From an uncultured Eubacteriales bacterium (GTDB lineage: Bacteria > Bacillota > Clostridia > TANB77 > CAG-508), in the NCBI GenBank assembly GCA_902760765.1, contig CACWHO010000002.1:1-28870 (forward strand): a stretch of 28,870 nucleotides of DNA. Direction: 5' to 3'. The position numbers were made by a program, and so were the translations under genes. Under the pieces are notes generated by a model. The model was not told the DNA's origin. It ran no database searches and saw only the letters and a program-made list of their open reading frames with translations. Shown piece by piece: positions 17,608-25,680 of this stretch. The number at the start of each line of letters is the position of its first letter. The first letter of the stretch is position 1.

Positions 17608-18834
17608 TTGAAGATGAAATTTTTTAAAAGAAATAAACAAGAAAATGCACAGGAAATCGCAAAGAAAGTAGCAAAAACATATAATACCAAAAAAGAAAAA
17701 GGAGAGGAAAATCCTATTGAGACAACAGCGGGTAATTTAGTAAAGATAATAAAAGAAAAAAATGACCTAACTGAAATAAAAAAGGTACTTAAGGCATCAG
17801 TGGATGAAAAAGAATTACCAAATGATGTTGTTACAGAAACAATGGCAAAAATATCTAAAATTGAAAGTATTCCAGATGCAGTTATTACAGATGTAGTTAA
17901 AGCCAAAAAAGATGATTTACCAGATAGTTCAATTAAAACAATAATTGAAAAAGGTGATGTAAATGAAGAAGAGAGAATAAAACTAATAGAAACAGTTGAA
18001 GATAAGAAAATAAATAAGAAATTAGTAAAAAACGAATTAATAAATTTATACTCAAAAACTGATGAGATAACAGATGTAGAAGTTGTTACATCACTTAAAA
18101 AAATAAAAGAACTTGAAAAGGAACAAGAAGATGACGAAATAAAAGAATTAGGACATAAAGTAGTAGCAAAGAAAATTGCAGAAAATTATTATAGTGAAAT
18201 AAAAAGAGGAACAATGTTGTATTCATTTTCACAATTTATTCCAATAAAAGAAATGTTAGAAATTGACTTACCAGAATTAGTTGAGAAAGAATATAACAAA
18301 TTGGAAGAAGAAAATGGAAAAAAGAAAAATAGGTTTTCAAAAAGAGATTTAAAAGACAAAATATTAGATGACCTAGCAAAAGAAGTTGCATTAAATTTTG
18401 ACAATACTGGCATTGTTTCAATACCAAGAAGTGAATCAATAACAAATTTAAGTCAGAAGGAAAAGCAAAGAGTATTAGAACAAATTAAAGTATATTCTAA
18501 ACATGGAGTTACTGTGCAGGATGCAAAAAGTATAAAAGCACAATTAATTGGTGAAGACTATGAAGAAGGAAAATTAAGTACGTTAATAATGCTTGAAGAT
18601 TCTAAGCTAATGGACCAATTATGCTTTTTACCTGAAGATAAGAGAAAGAAAGTAATTGAAATTTTAGGTGATACTTTAGAGAAAAAATTAGATGAAATGG
18701 ATGAAGAACAAGAAAAAGATGAATCAATGCAAGAAAATATAGAAAATACAAAAAATGATAAAGAACATAAAGATGATAATAACAATAATGGTAAAAATAA
18801 TGAAGAACAAGAGATAAAAAAGGCTGATAGATGA
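17608..18834 (+). CDS. Unknown soluble, highly charged helical protein
   Basis: I do not recognise the family. The start is TTG 17608 (5 nt after GGGAG 17598-17602) or the in-frame ATG two codons later, which has the more usual codon but 11-nt spacing. The product has about 408 residues, no signal peptide and no membrane segment. It is very rich in K, E, D and I. It consists of short helix-forming units with recurring endings of the type D-x-(L/I)-P-(D/N) (for example DEKELPNDVV, KKDDLPDSSI), suggesting an alpha-helical repeat domain in residues 45-170. A second folded region spans about 190-370 (SFSQFIPIKEMLEIDLPELV, LSQKEKQRVLEQI). The last 40 residues are low-complexity E, D, K and N. Its own promoter and a terminator frame it as a single gene, divergent from the XRE regulator. 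Confidence 0.75.
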   Translation: MKMKFFKRNKQENAQEIAKKVAKTYNTKKEKGEENPIETTAGNLVKIIKEKNDLTEIKKVLKASVDEKELPNDVVTETMAKISKIESIPDAVITDVVKAKKDDLPDSSIKTIIEKGDVNEEERIKLIETVEDKKINKKLVKNELINLYSKTDEITDVEVVTSLKKIKELEKEQEDDEIKELGHKVVAKKIAENYYSEIKRGTMLYSFSQFIPIKEMLEIDLPELVEKEYNKLEEENGKKKNRFSKRDLKDKILDDLAKEVALNFDNTGIVSIPRSESITNLSQKEKQRVLEQIKVYSKHGVTVQDAKSIKAQLIGEDYEEGKLSTLIMLEDSKLMDQLCFLPEDKRKKVIEILGDTLEKKLDEMDEEQEKDESMQENIENTKNDKEHKDDNNNNGKNNEEQEIKKADR

Positions 18835-18851
18835 TTCTATCATCTTTTTTT
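18829..18851 (+). terminator. Intrinsic terminator overlapping the stop codon
   Basis: AGATGAT (18829-18835) and ATCATCT (18839-18845) make a 7-bp stem with a 3-nt loop, followed by seven Ts (18845-18851). The ascending arm includes the TGA stop of the preceding gene (18832-18834). It separates that gene from dnaG-rpoD. Confidence 0.8.
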
Positions 18852-18864
18852 GCAGAAAATAAAA

Positions 18865-18891
18865 GAAGGATTTATGTAAAATTCGTCGAAT
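18865..18891 (+). promoter_or_regulatory. Sigma-H-type promoter of the dnaG-rpoD operon
   Basis: GAAGGATTT (18865-18873), an 11-bp spacer, and GTCGAAT (18885-18891) fit the published sigma-H consensus RnAGGAwWW-N11-12-RnnGAAT at every fixed position. In Bacillus subtilis the dnaG-sigA operon is known to have sigma-H promoters, so this context is expected in a spore former. A TATAAT at 18895-18900 could serve sigma-A, but only a poor -35 is visible. Confidence 0.65.
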
Positions 18892-18932
18892 ATATATAAT
18901 ATGTATGTTTATTTGGAGGAAAGTGAGGTAAA

Positions 18933-20717
18933 ATGCCAAGATATAGTGAAGAAATATTAAACGAGGTAAAACAATCAAATGATATAGTTGATGTTATTTC
19001 ACAATATGTGCATCTAAAAAGAAGTGGTAGAAACTATTTTGGACTTTGCCCATTTCACAGTGAAAAATCACCTTCTTTTTCGGTTTCACCAGATAAACAA
19101 ATATTTCATTGTTTTGGATGTGGCGTTGGAGGAAATGTAATATCATTTATTTCTAAAATTGAAGGGCTAAATTTTGTAGAGGCTGTTCAAATGTTAGCAG
19201 AAAGAGCAAATATTCAACTTCCAACAGATGAAAGCAATGTAGATATAAAAAAGGAAGAACTTAAGGCAAAAGTTTACAAAATAAATGAATTTACAGCAGA
19301 ATTTTATCATCAAAATTTATATAAACCAACAGCCAAACTTGGACAAGAATATGTAAAAAAAAGGAAACTTACTAATGAAACACTTAAAGCATTTAAAATT
19401 GGTTTCTCTGGCAAGTATAATGAGTTATACAAAGAATTAAAAAAGCAAGGATTTGGAGAAGAAGAAATATTAGAATCTGGTTTAGTAAATAAAAATGATA
19501 ATGGGCAATTTATAGACAGATATAGAAATAGGCTTATGTTTCCAATATGTGATTCAAGGGGAAAAGTTATAGCCTTCGGTGGAAGAGTTCTTGATGATTC
19601 AAAACCTAAATACATAAATTCTCCAGAAAATGTAGTTTATAGCAAAGGAAGACATTTATTTGGATTAAATGTTGCAAAAAAAGGAAATACAAAAAAATTA
19701 CTTATTGTTGAAGGATATATGGATGTAATTTCACTTCATCAAAGAGGAATTACAAATGTCGTTGCACCTCTTGGAACAGCACTTACAGAACAACAGGGGT
19801 GGCTACTTAGAAAAAATGCTGAACAAATAATTATAAGTTTTGATTCAGATGATGCAGGAATAAAGGCCAAAATTAGAGCAATTGATATTCTACAAAAAAT
19901 GGGTTGTGATTTAAGAGTTTTACAACTTGAAGGAGCAAAAGACCCAGATGAATATATTATAAAATATGGAAATATAAGATTCCAAGCAGCATTAGAAAAA
20001 GCAATGTCAGTTTTGGAATTTAAAGTAAAAGTACTAAAAAAAGATTTAAATTTAGAAAATACAAATGACAAAATCAAGTTCTTAAACGAAATCGCAAAGT
20101 TGATTTCTAAAGTTGATAACACAATGGAAAGAGAAGTATATATTGAAAAAATTGCAAATGAATATGATATTTCAAAAGAAGCAATATATGCGGAAGTAAA
20201 TAAATTAACATATAGAGAAAATGCAAAAAATGAAAAGAACCTAGAAAAACAAAAATCTGCTATTATTCATCAAAAGCAAGAACAAAAAGAAGTATCACCA
20301 GAGACAAAAAGAAGAGAAAATACAATTATTTCAATATTAATATCATGTGACCCTTCTGTTTTTGAAATAATAAAACAAAATATTAAGCCAGAAGATTTTC
20401 AATTTGAGATAAATAGAAAAATTCTTCAAAAATTGTATGAAGAACATGAAAAGGGAAATATTAATATAAATTCCATAATTGATAGCTTTAGCGAAGAAGA
20501 ACAAAACCAAATAACAATGATAATGGCACAAGATTATGAAATTAATGATTTAGAAAAAGCAATTGATGACTTAATACAAAGCTATAACAAAGAAAAAATG
20601 GACAAAAGAAAAAATGAAATTTTAAAATTGCTTGATGGGAAAGTAGACCAAAACCAGAAAAAAGAACTGGAAAAAGAACTAAGTAATATTATTATTACAT
20701 TAGCTAAATTAAAATAG
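18933..20717 (+). CDS. dnaG: DNA primase DnaG
   Basis: It makes RNA primers at the replication fork together with the DnaB helicase. The 594-residue length is usual. The N-terminal CHC2-type zinc-binding motif has C39, H42, C60 and C63 (LCPFHSEKSPSF, HCFGCGVGGN). The catalytic core includes GRVLDDSKPKYINSPE. The TOPRIM domain has E260 in VEGYMD (259-264) and the metal-binding D304-S-D306-D in SFDSDDAG. The C-terminal helicase-binding region follows a charged linker at about 430-455. ATG 18933 is preceded by TGAGGT and, further up, GGAGG. The rpoD ribosome binding site overlaps the dnaG stop, so the two are co-transcribed. Confidence 0.97.
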   Translation: MPRYSEEILNEVKQSNDIVDVISQYVHLKRSGRNYFGLCPFHSEKSPSFSVSPDKQIFHCFGCGVGGNVISFISKIEGLNFVEAVQMLAERANIQLPTDESNVDIKKEELKAKVYKINEFTAEFYHQNLYKPTAKLGQEYVKKRKLTNETLKAFKIGFSGKYNELYKELKKQGFGEEEILESGLVNKNDNGQFIDRYRNRLMFPICDSRGKVIAFGGRVLDDSKPKYINSPENVVYSKGRHLFGLNVAKKGNTKKLLIVEGYMDVISLHQRGITNVVAPLGTALTEQQGWLLRKNAEQIIISFDSDDAGIKAKIRAIDILQKMGCDLRVLQLEGAKDPDEYIIKYGNIRFQAALEKAMSVLEFKVKVLKKDLNLENTNDKIKFLNEIAKLISKVDNTMEREVYIEKIANEYDISKEAIYAEVNKLTYRENAKNEKNLEKQKSAIIHQKQEQKEVSPETKRRENTIISILISCDPSVFEIIKQNIKPEDFQFEINRKILQKLYEEHEKGNININSIIDSFSEEEQNQITMIMAQDYEINDLEKAIDDLIQSYNKEKMDKRKNEILKLLDGKVDQNQKKELEKELSNIIITLAKLK

Positions 20718-20728
20718 GAGTGAATATA

Positions 20729-22072
20729 ATGTCAAAGAAAAATGAAGAAATAAAAAATGAAGAAGAAAAAGAAGTAAAAATTGGAGAAACAGAGACAAAA
20801 AAAACAAAGGCTAAAGAAACAGTAAAAAAAGAAACAACTAAAAAAGAACAAGATATGAAAACAGACAAAAAAGAAGAAAATGTAGAAACAGCAAAAAAAA
20901 TAGCTAAAAAAGATGAAAACAAAAAAGAACAAGACAAGAAAGTAGATAAAAAAGAGGAAACAAAAAAAATAGAAAAAGAAGAAAATAGTGACAAAGAAAA
21001 AATAAAGAAAATAGCAAACGAAGTAAAAGAAAATGGAAATAATATAACATATGGAGAACTTGCAAAAAAATTAAATAGTATAGACCCAGAAAATATTGAT
21101 GATGTATTTGATGAATTTGAAAAAGACGGAGTAGATATTATTTCAGATGATTTTGATGAAGAACCAGATATTGACGATTTAAAAGAAGTTGAAGATTTAA
21201 AATTAGATGAAATAACAGATACAGATACAAACTTAGAAGGAATTAGTGTTGATGACCCTGTAAGAATGTACTTAAGAGAAATTGGTAAAATTCCTTTATT
21301 AACATTTGATGAAGAATTAGATTTAGCAAAAAGAATCTTAAAAGGCGATGAAGAAGCAAAACAAAAATTAGCTGAATCAAACTTGAGACTAGTTGTAAGT
21401 ATTGCAAAAAAATATGTAGGTAGAGGAATGCTTTTCCTAGATTTAATTCAAGAAGGAAACATGGGATTAATAAAAGCAGTTGAAAAATTTGATTATACAA
21501 AAGGATTTAAATTTAGTACTTATGCAACATGGTGGATTAGGCAGGCTATAACAAGAGCAATTGCAGACCAAGCTAGAACAATAAGAATTCCAGTGCACAT
21601 GGTAGAAACAATTAATAAATTAATAAGGACATCAAGAAACTTATTACAACAATTAGGAAGAGAACCAACGCAAGAAGAAATTGCAAAAGAAATGGAAATA
21701 CCAGTAGAAAAAGTTGCAGAAATTCAAAAAATTGCTCAGGACCCTGTATCTCTTGAAACACCAATTGGTGAAGAAGAAGATAGCCATTTAGGAGATTTTA
21801 TAAAGGATGAAGATAGCCCAGCACCACATGATGCAGCATCTTATACAATGCTAAAAGAACAATTAGAAGAAGTAATGAGTACATTAACACCAAGAGAAGC
21901 AAAAGTTCTTAAACTTAGATTTGGACTAGAAGATGGAAAATCAAGAACCCTTGAAGAAGTTGGAAAAGAATTTAATGTAACTCGTGAAAGAATTAGACAA
22001 ATAGAAGCAAAGGCACTTAGAAAATTGAGACATCCAAGTAGAAGTAAGAAATTAAAAGATTATATGTCATAA
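20729..22072 (+). CDS. rpoD: Primary sigma factor RpoD (SigA)
   Basis: The housekeeping sigma factor. ATG 20729 is 8 nt after AGGAG, which overlaps the dnaG stop; an in-frame GTG at 20720 overlaps the binding site. The 447-residue product is longer than typical clostridial SigA because of a lysine/glutamate-rich, low-complexity N-terminal extension of about 85 residues (many KKE and KKD units). Region 1.1 follows at about 90-145 (NGNNITYGELAKKL). Region 1.2 reads DPVRMYLREIGKIPLLT. Region 2 has FSTYATWWIRQAITRAI, the -10-recognition helix. Region 3 and region 4 close the protein with the helix-turn-helix TLEEVGKEFNVTRERIRQIE, which reads the -35. All are intact, consistent with the TTGACA/TATAAT promoters in the window. 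Confidence 0.97.
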   Translation: MSKKNEEIKNEEEKEVKIGETETKKTKAKETVKKETTKKEQDMKTDKKEENVETAKKIAKKDENKKEQDKKVDKKEETKKIEKEENSDKEKIKKIANEVKENGNNITYGELAKKLNSIDPENIDDVFDEFEKDGVDIISDDFDEEPDIDDLKEVEDLKLDEITDTDTNLEGISVDDPVRMYLREIGKIPLLTFDEELDLAKRILKGDEEAKQKLAESNLRLVVSIAKKYVGRGMLFLDLIQEGNMGLIKAVEKFDYTKGFKFSTYATWWIRQAITRAIADQARTIRIPVHMVETINKLIRTSRNLLQQLGREPTQEEIAKEMEIPVEKVAEIQKIAQDPVSLETPIGEEEDSHLGDFIKDEDSPAPHDAASYTMLKEQLEEVMSTLTPREAKVLKLRFGLEDGKSRTLEEVGKEFNVTRERIRQIEAKALRKLRHPSRSKKLKDYMS

Positions 22073-22111
22073 TATATACAAAAGAAAATATAAACATGAA
22101 AGGATAAAAGA

Positions 22112-23185
22112 ATGGGAGCAATACAAAATTTAATAGATATGTTAAAAACACTTCAAAAAGAACAAATTTTAGATATTATATTTGCAATTTTGGTATATTT
22201 TTTATTTAGATTTGCAAGTAAAAATCTGGCATGTTTAACAATAAAAATTTTAAAACCAAAAATAAAGAAAAAGAGTGAAATAAAACAAACAGCATGGTAT
22301 AAGCCATTTGTAGCATTATATATCTTGCTAGGTGCATATATTGGAATAATGATTTTGAAAAAACCATTAAATATAAATCAAACTTTTATGCAATATGTAA
22401 ATAAAATTGTAAAAATTGTTTTAATACTTATTTTTGCAAATGGACTTTCAAATAATCTTACAATTACAAGCCAAATTGTAAACAAAATGAAAGATAAAAT
22501 GAGCCCAAATTTGGAAGACAATACATTTAAATTTGTCTTAAAAGTATTAAGAGTTATAATTTATATAATTGCAATATTCCTAATAGTATCTGAATTAGGA
22601 TATAATTTAAGTGGGCTTGCTGCAGGACTTGGAATTGGTGGTGTTGTATTAACACTTGCTGCTCAAGATTTAGCAAAAAATATTTTTGGTGGGCTTGCAA
22701 TAATTTTAGATAGGCCATTTCAAGTTGGAGATTGGATTGAATTCAATGAATTTCAAGGGATTGTAGAAGATATAACATTTAGAAGTACAAGAGTTAGAAC
22801 ATTTGAAAATTCTGTTGTAAATATACCAAATGCAAACCTTGCAAATGGTTCAATTATAAATTGGAGTAGAATGGAACAAAGAAGAAACAAAGTAAATTTA
22901 TGTATAAAGCTTGATACTCCAATGGAGAAATTACTAATAGTTCAAAAAAGAATAAAAGAAATGTTGATGCAACATGATGAAGTTATCGATGATACAATAA
23001 TTGTAAAATATGATGAAATAACAGACAATGGTATAAATTTAATGGTATATGGATACACAAACTCTGTTGACTATGCTAGTTTTTTAGGAGAAAAGGAAAA
23101 AATTAATCTTAAAATTTTACAAATTTTGAGAGAAGAAAATGTAGAACTTGCATATGATACAAAATCAATTGTTATAGAAAAATAA
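22112..23185 (+). CDS. Small-conductance mechanosensitive channel, MscS family
   Basis: An inner-membrane channel that opens under membrane tension to release solutes at osmotic downshock. The ATG 22112 follows AAAGGA, 39 bases behind rpoD with no terminator between, so it may be co-transcribed. In the 357-residue product membrane segments lie at about 17-38, 62-82, 95-112 and 143-163. The pore helix follows at about 166-190 (GLAAGLGIGGVVLTLAAQDL), the Gly/Ala-packed TM3 of MscS. Next come the beta domain (FGGLAIILDRPFQVGDWIE) and the C-terminal alpha/beta domain. One extra membrane helix relative to three-helix E. coli MscS is likely. It ends at a clear terminator. Confidence 0.93.
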   Translation: MGAIQNLIDMLKTLQKEQILDIIFAILVYFLFRFASKNLACLTIKILKPKIKKKSEIKQTAWYKPFVALYILLGAYIGIMILKKPLNINQTFMQYVNKIVKIVLILIFANGLSNNLTITSQIVNKMKDKMSPNLEDNTFKFVLKVLRVIIYIIAIFLIVSELGYNLSGLAAGLGIGGVVLTLAAQDLAKNIFGGLAIILDRPFQVGDWIEFNEFQGIVEDITFRSTRVRTFENSVVNIPNANLANGSIINWSRMEQRRNKVNLCIKLDTPMEKLLIVQKRIKEMLMQHDEVIDDTIIVKYDEITDNGINLMVYGYTNSVDYASFLGEKEKINLKILQILREENVELAYDTKSIVIEK

Positions 23186-23198
23186 TTACATAAAATAA

Positions 23199-23235
23199 AA
23201 ATGGAAATTTAGACAAAATCTAAATTTCTATTTTT
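23199..23235 (+). terminator. Intrinsic terminator after the mechanosensitive channel gene
   Basis: AAATGGAAATTTAGA (23199-23213) and TCTAAATTTCTATTT (23219-23233) form a 15-bp stem with one G-U pair and a 5-nt loop, followed by Ts to 23235. Confidence 0.88.
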
Positions 23236-23269
23236 ATAAACAGAAATTTCACACAAAGAACATATTAAT

Positions 23270-23303
23270 AAACTATAATAACAAAATGTAAAAGTTATAG
23301 TTT
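23270..23303 (+). promoter_or_regulatory. Inverted repeat over a TATAAT box, upstream of the two-component genes
   Basis: AAACTATAA (23270-23278) and TTATAGTTT (23295-23303) are perfect inverted repeats 16 bp apart. The left arm covers most of a consensus -10, TATAAT, at 23274-23279. No good -35 lies at 17 bp (TTCACA at 23248 is 20 bp away), which would fit a promoter needing an activator. A second small repeat, AGCTTT (23322-23327) and AAAGCT (23333-23338), lies just before the ribosome binding site. Confidence 0.4.
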
Positions 23304-23346
23304 TAAATAATAAAAATATGCAGCTTTAACATAAAGCTAGGAAGGA

Positions 23347-24030
23347 ATGAAAGCTATCATGGATGATTATATATTAGTGGTTGATGATGAAGAAAGAATG
23401 AGAAAACTTATAAAGGACTTTCTAAAAGCAAAAGGATATAATATTTTGGAAGCAGAAGATGGAGAAGAAGCTTTACAAATATTTTCAGAGAAACAATCTA
23501 AGATAGAATTAATTTTATTAGATGTAATGATGCCAAAACTTGATGGTTGGTCTGTATTAAGAGAAATACGAAAAGACTCAAATGTTCCAATAATAATGTT
23601 AACAGCAAGAGGAGAAGAAAGAGACGAATTATTTGGATTTGAATTGGGTGTTGACGAATATATATCAAAACCATTTAGCCCTAAAATACTTGTTGCAAGA
23701 GTTGAAGCTATTTTAAAAAGAACAAAAGCAAATGAAAATGAAGTTGTAAATATTGAAGGAATTGAAATTGATAAAGACGGTAGAACAGTATCTGTTGATG
23801 GCAAAAATATAGAGTTAAGCTTAAGAGAATATGAACTATTAGTTTATTTAATCGAAAATAAAAATATTGCACTTTCAAGAGATAAAATATTAAATAATGT
23901 ATGGAATTATGATTATTATGGAGATACAAGAACAATAGATAGTCATATAAAAAAAATAAGACATAAATTAGGGAAAAAAGGTAAATATATAAAAACTATT
24001 AGAGGAATTGGATATAAATTTGAAATTTAA
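23347..24030 (+). CDS. OmpR/PhoB-family response regulator, partner of the adjacent histidine kinase
   Basis: The start is ATG 23347 with AGGA 5 nt before; an in-frame ATG at 23359 would give the more usual MDDYIL N-terminus, so four residues are uncertain. The 227-residue product has a receiver domain with D13/D14, phosphoacceptor D59 (LLDVMMP), T86 and K108 by pattern (IIMLTARG, SKPFSP). The C-terminal winged helix shows LSLREYELLVYLI, TIDSHIKKIRHKLG and TIRGIGYKFEI. It is followed after 15 bases by the kinase gene, forming a two-gene operon. The sortase promoter further down, with direct repeats 10 bp apart, is a natural candidate target; that link is inference. Confidence 0.94.
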   Translation: MKAIMDDYILVVDDEERMRKLIKDFLKAKGYNILEAEDGEEALQIFSEKQSKIELILLDVMMPKLDGWSVLREIRKDSNVPIIMLTARGEERDELFGFELGVDEYISKPFSPKILVARVEAILKRTKANENEVVNIEGIEIDKDGRTVSVDGKNIELSLREYELLVYLIENKNIALSRDKILNNVWNYDYYGDTRTIDSHIKKIRHKLGKKGKYIKTIRGIGYKFEI

Positions 24031-24045
24031 TAAGAGGTGTTTGAT

Positions 24046-25554
24046 TTGGAACAGAAAAAAGATGAAAAGGGAAATAAAAAATTTGTGTCTATAAAAATGA
24101 AGTTTTTTCTTGCAATAGGCTCAGCAATACTATTAATTATTATTTTTCTAATAATCGCAAATAACTTTGCATTGGAAAAATATTATTTATATAGCAAAGA
24201 GAAAACATTAAAGTCTGTATATTCTTCAATAAATGGATATTATAACAATTCAAAAAAAACTGAAAACATTGAAAATCAACTTGAAAAAATATCTATAAAT
24301 AATAATTTTGATATTTTAATAAAAGATAATAATGGGTTTAATGTTTATACAACCAACAATAATTTTATTACAGCAATGAATTCAATAAGTGACATTATGA
24401 GTGCATTTAGTACAAACACTTCAAAAGAAATTGAAAGTAATGATAGATTCTTAATAAGAAAACAAATAGACCAAAAAAATGGAATGTCTTATTTATTACT
24501 TTCAGGGACATTAGATAATGGGTATTTATTATATATTAGAATGCCAATTAATCCAATGAGAGACAGTGTAAAAATTTCAAACCACTTTTTATGGATGTTG
24601 GCAGGAATTTCAATTATAATAGCAGCAATACTAGCATTAGTAATTGCAAAAAAATTCACAAAACCAATATTAGAGCTAAATGACATTGCAAAGAAAATGT
24701 CAAATCTTGATTTTTCACAAAAATATATTCAAAAAGGACAAGATGATGAAATTACAACACTAGGAAATAGCATAAATGTTATGTCAGACAAATTGGAAAG
24801 AACAATTAACCAATTAAGAAATACAAATATTGAACTTGAAAAAGACATAGAAGAAAAATCAAAACTTGATGAAATGAGAACAAGCTTTATTTCTGATGTA
24901 TCACATGAATTAAAAACACCTATAGCATTAATCCAAGGATATAGTGAAGGGTTGATTGAAAATGTAAATACAGATGAAGAAAATAGAAAATATTATGCTG
25001 AAGTAATCCAAGATGAGTCAAATAAGATGGATAGATTAGTAAAACAATTACTAGAATTAATGAAACTTGAATATGGAAAAAGAGAATTTAATAATGTTAG
25101 ATTAAACATTGTTGAACTTGAAAAAGAAACTATTAGAAAATCAAAAATGATGATTGAAGAAAAAAATATAGAAATTCAATTTAATGAAAATGAAAAGTTC
25201 TATGTTTTAGCTGATGATTTTTACATAGACCAAGTTTTTACAAATTACTTAACAAATGCAATAAAAAATGCAAAACAGGTTGATGGTAAAAAAGTAATAA
25301 AAATAACAAATGAAAAGCACAATGACAAAGTAAGAATTACAGTATTTAATACAGGTGAACACATAAAAGAAGAAAATTTAAATAGAATCTGGAATAGATT
25401 TTATAAAGCAGATGAATCAAGAAATAGGCAAGATGGTGGAAGTGGAATAGGACTTTCTATTGTAAAGGCTATAATGAATAATTATAAAAACGATTATGGC
25501 GTAAAAAACGTTGAAGATGGTGTAGAATTCTACTTTGAATTAGATATGCAGTAA
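24046..25554 (+). CDS. Membrane sensor histidine kinase
   Basis: The start is taken as TTG 24046, 6 nt after AGAGGTG; GTG 24037 is possible but lies inside that binding site. The 502-residue product has a first membrane segment at about 17-39, then an extracytoplasmic sensor region at about 45-178 with no recognised domain. The second membrane segment is at about 183-205, followed by HAMP (about 205-258), a coiled linker, and HisKA with H287 (SDVSHELKTPIA). The HATPase domain has the N box (NYLTNAIKNAK), F box (IWNRFYKADESR) and G box (GGSGIGLSIVKAI). All catalytic motifs are intact. It pairs with the response regulator just upstream. The signal sensed cannot be read from the sequence; a cell-envelope signal is plausible given the surface genes downstream. 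Confidence 0.94.
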   Translation: MEQKKDEKGNKKFVSIKMKFFLAIGSAILLIIIFLIIANNFALEKYYLYSKEKTLKSVYSSINGYYNNSKKTENIENQLEKISINNNFDILIKDNNGFNVYTTNNNFITAMNSISDIMSAFSTNTSKEIESNDRFLIRKQIDQKNGMSYLLLSGTLDNGYLLYIRMPINPMRDSVKISNHFLWMLAGISIIIAAILALVIAKKFTKPILELNDIAKKMSNLDFSQKYIQKGQDDEITTLGNSINVMSDKLERTINQLRNTNIELEKDIEEKSKLDEMRTSFISDVSHELKTPIALIQGYSEGLIENVNTDEENRKYYAEVIQDESNKMDRLVKQLLELMKLEYGKREFNNVRLNIVELEKETIRKSKMMIEEKNIEIQFNENEKFYVLADDFYIDQVFTNYLTNAIKNAKQVDGKKVIKITNEKHNDKVRITVFNTGEHIKEENLNRIWNRFYKADESRNRQDGGSGIGLSIVKAIMNNYKNDYGVKNVEDGVEFYFELDMQ

Positions 25555-25559
25555 ACTCG

Positions 25560-25624
25560 TATTTCAACATTTGTCGAGAATGGTCGAATATTGCGACGAA
25601 AAGTTCTTTACAAATGTTGAAATA
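25560..25624. repeat. Perfect 15-bp inverted repeat enclosing the regulatory element
   Basis: TATTTCAACATTTGT (25560-25574) and ACAAATGTTGAAATA (25610-25624) are exact reverse complements 35 bp apart, extended by one G-T and one C-G pair. No T-run follows, so it is not an ordinary terminator. The right arm covers part of the -35 box at 25607-25612, and the interval contains the TCGA-type units. Confidence 0.8.
25573..25610 (+). promoter_or_regulatory. Putative activator/repressor site, copy 2 of the shared 38-bp element
   Basis: The units GTCGAGAATG (25573-25582) and GTCGAATATT (25583-25592) lie exactly 10 bp apart, followed by GCGACGAAAAG. In a genome where CG dinucleotides are scarce, this cluster stands out. 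TTTGTCGAGA (25570-25579) matches the Spo0A-box consensus TTTGTCRAAA at 9 of 10 positions. The block abuts the -35 box at 25607, the placement of a class II activator site. Confidence 0.5.
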
Positions 25625-25635
25625 TGTAGTATTAT
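25607..25635 (+). promoter_or_regulatory. Promoter of the sortase/surface-protein operon
   Basis: TTTACA (25607-25612), a 17-bp spacer, and TATTAT (25630-25635): 5 of 6 at each box. It gives a leader of about 100 nt that holds a small hairpin (ACAC-GCAA-GTGT followed by Ts at 25657-25673) and a 20-bp palindrome. Confidence 0.65.
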
Positions 25636-25680
25636 ATAAATATAAATTATTTCAATACACGCAAGTGTTTTTAATCTTTA

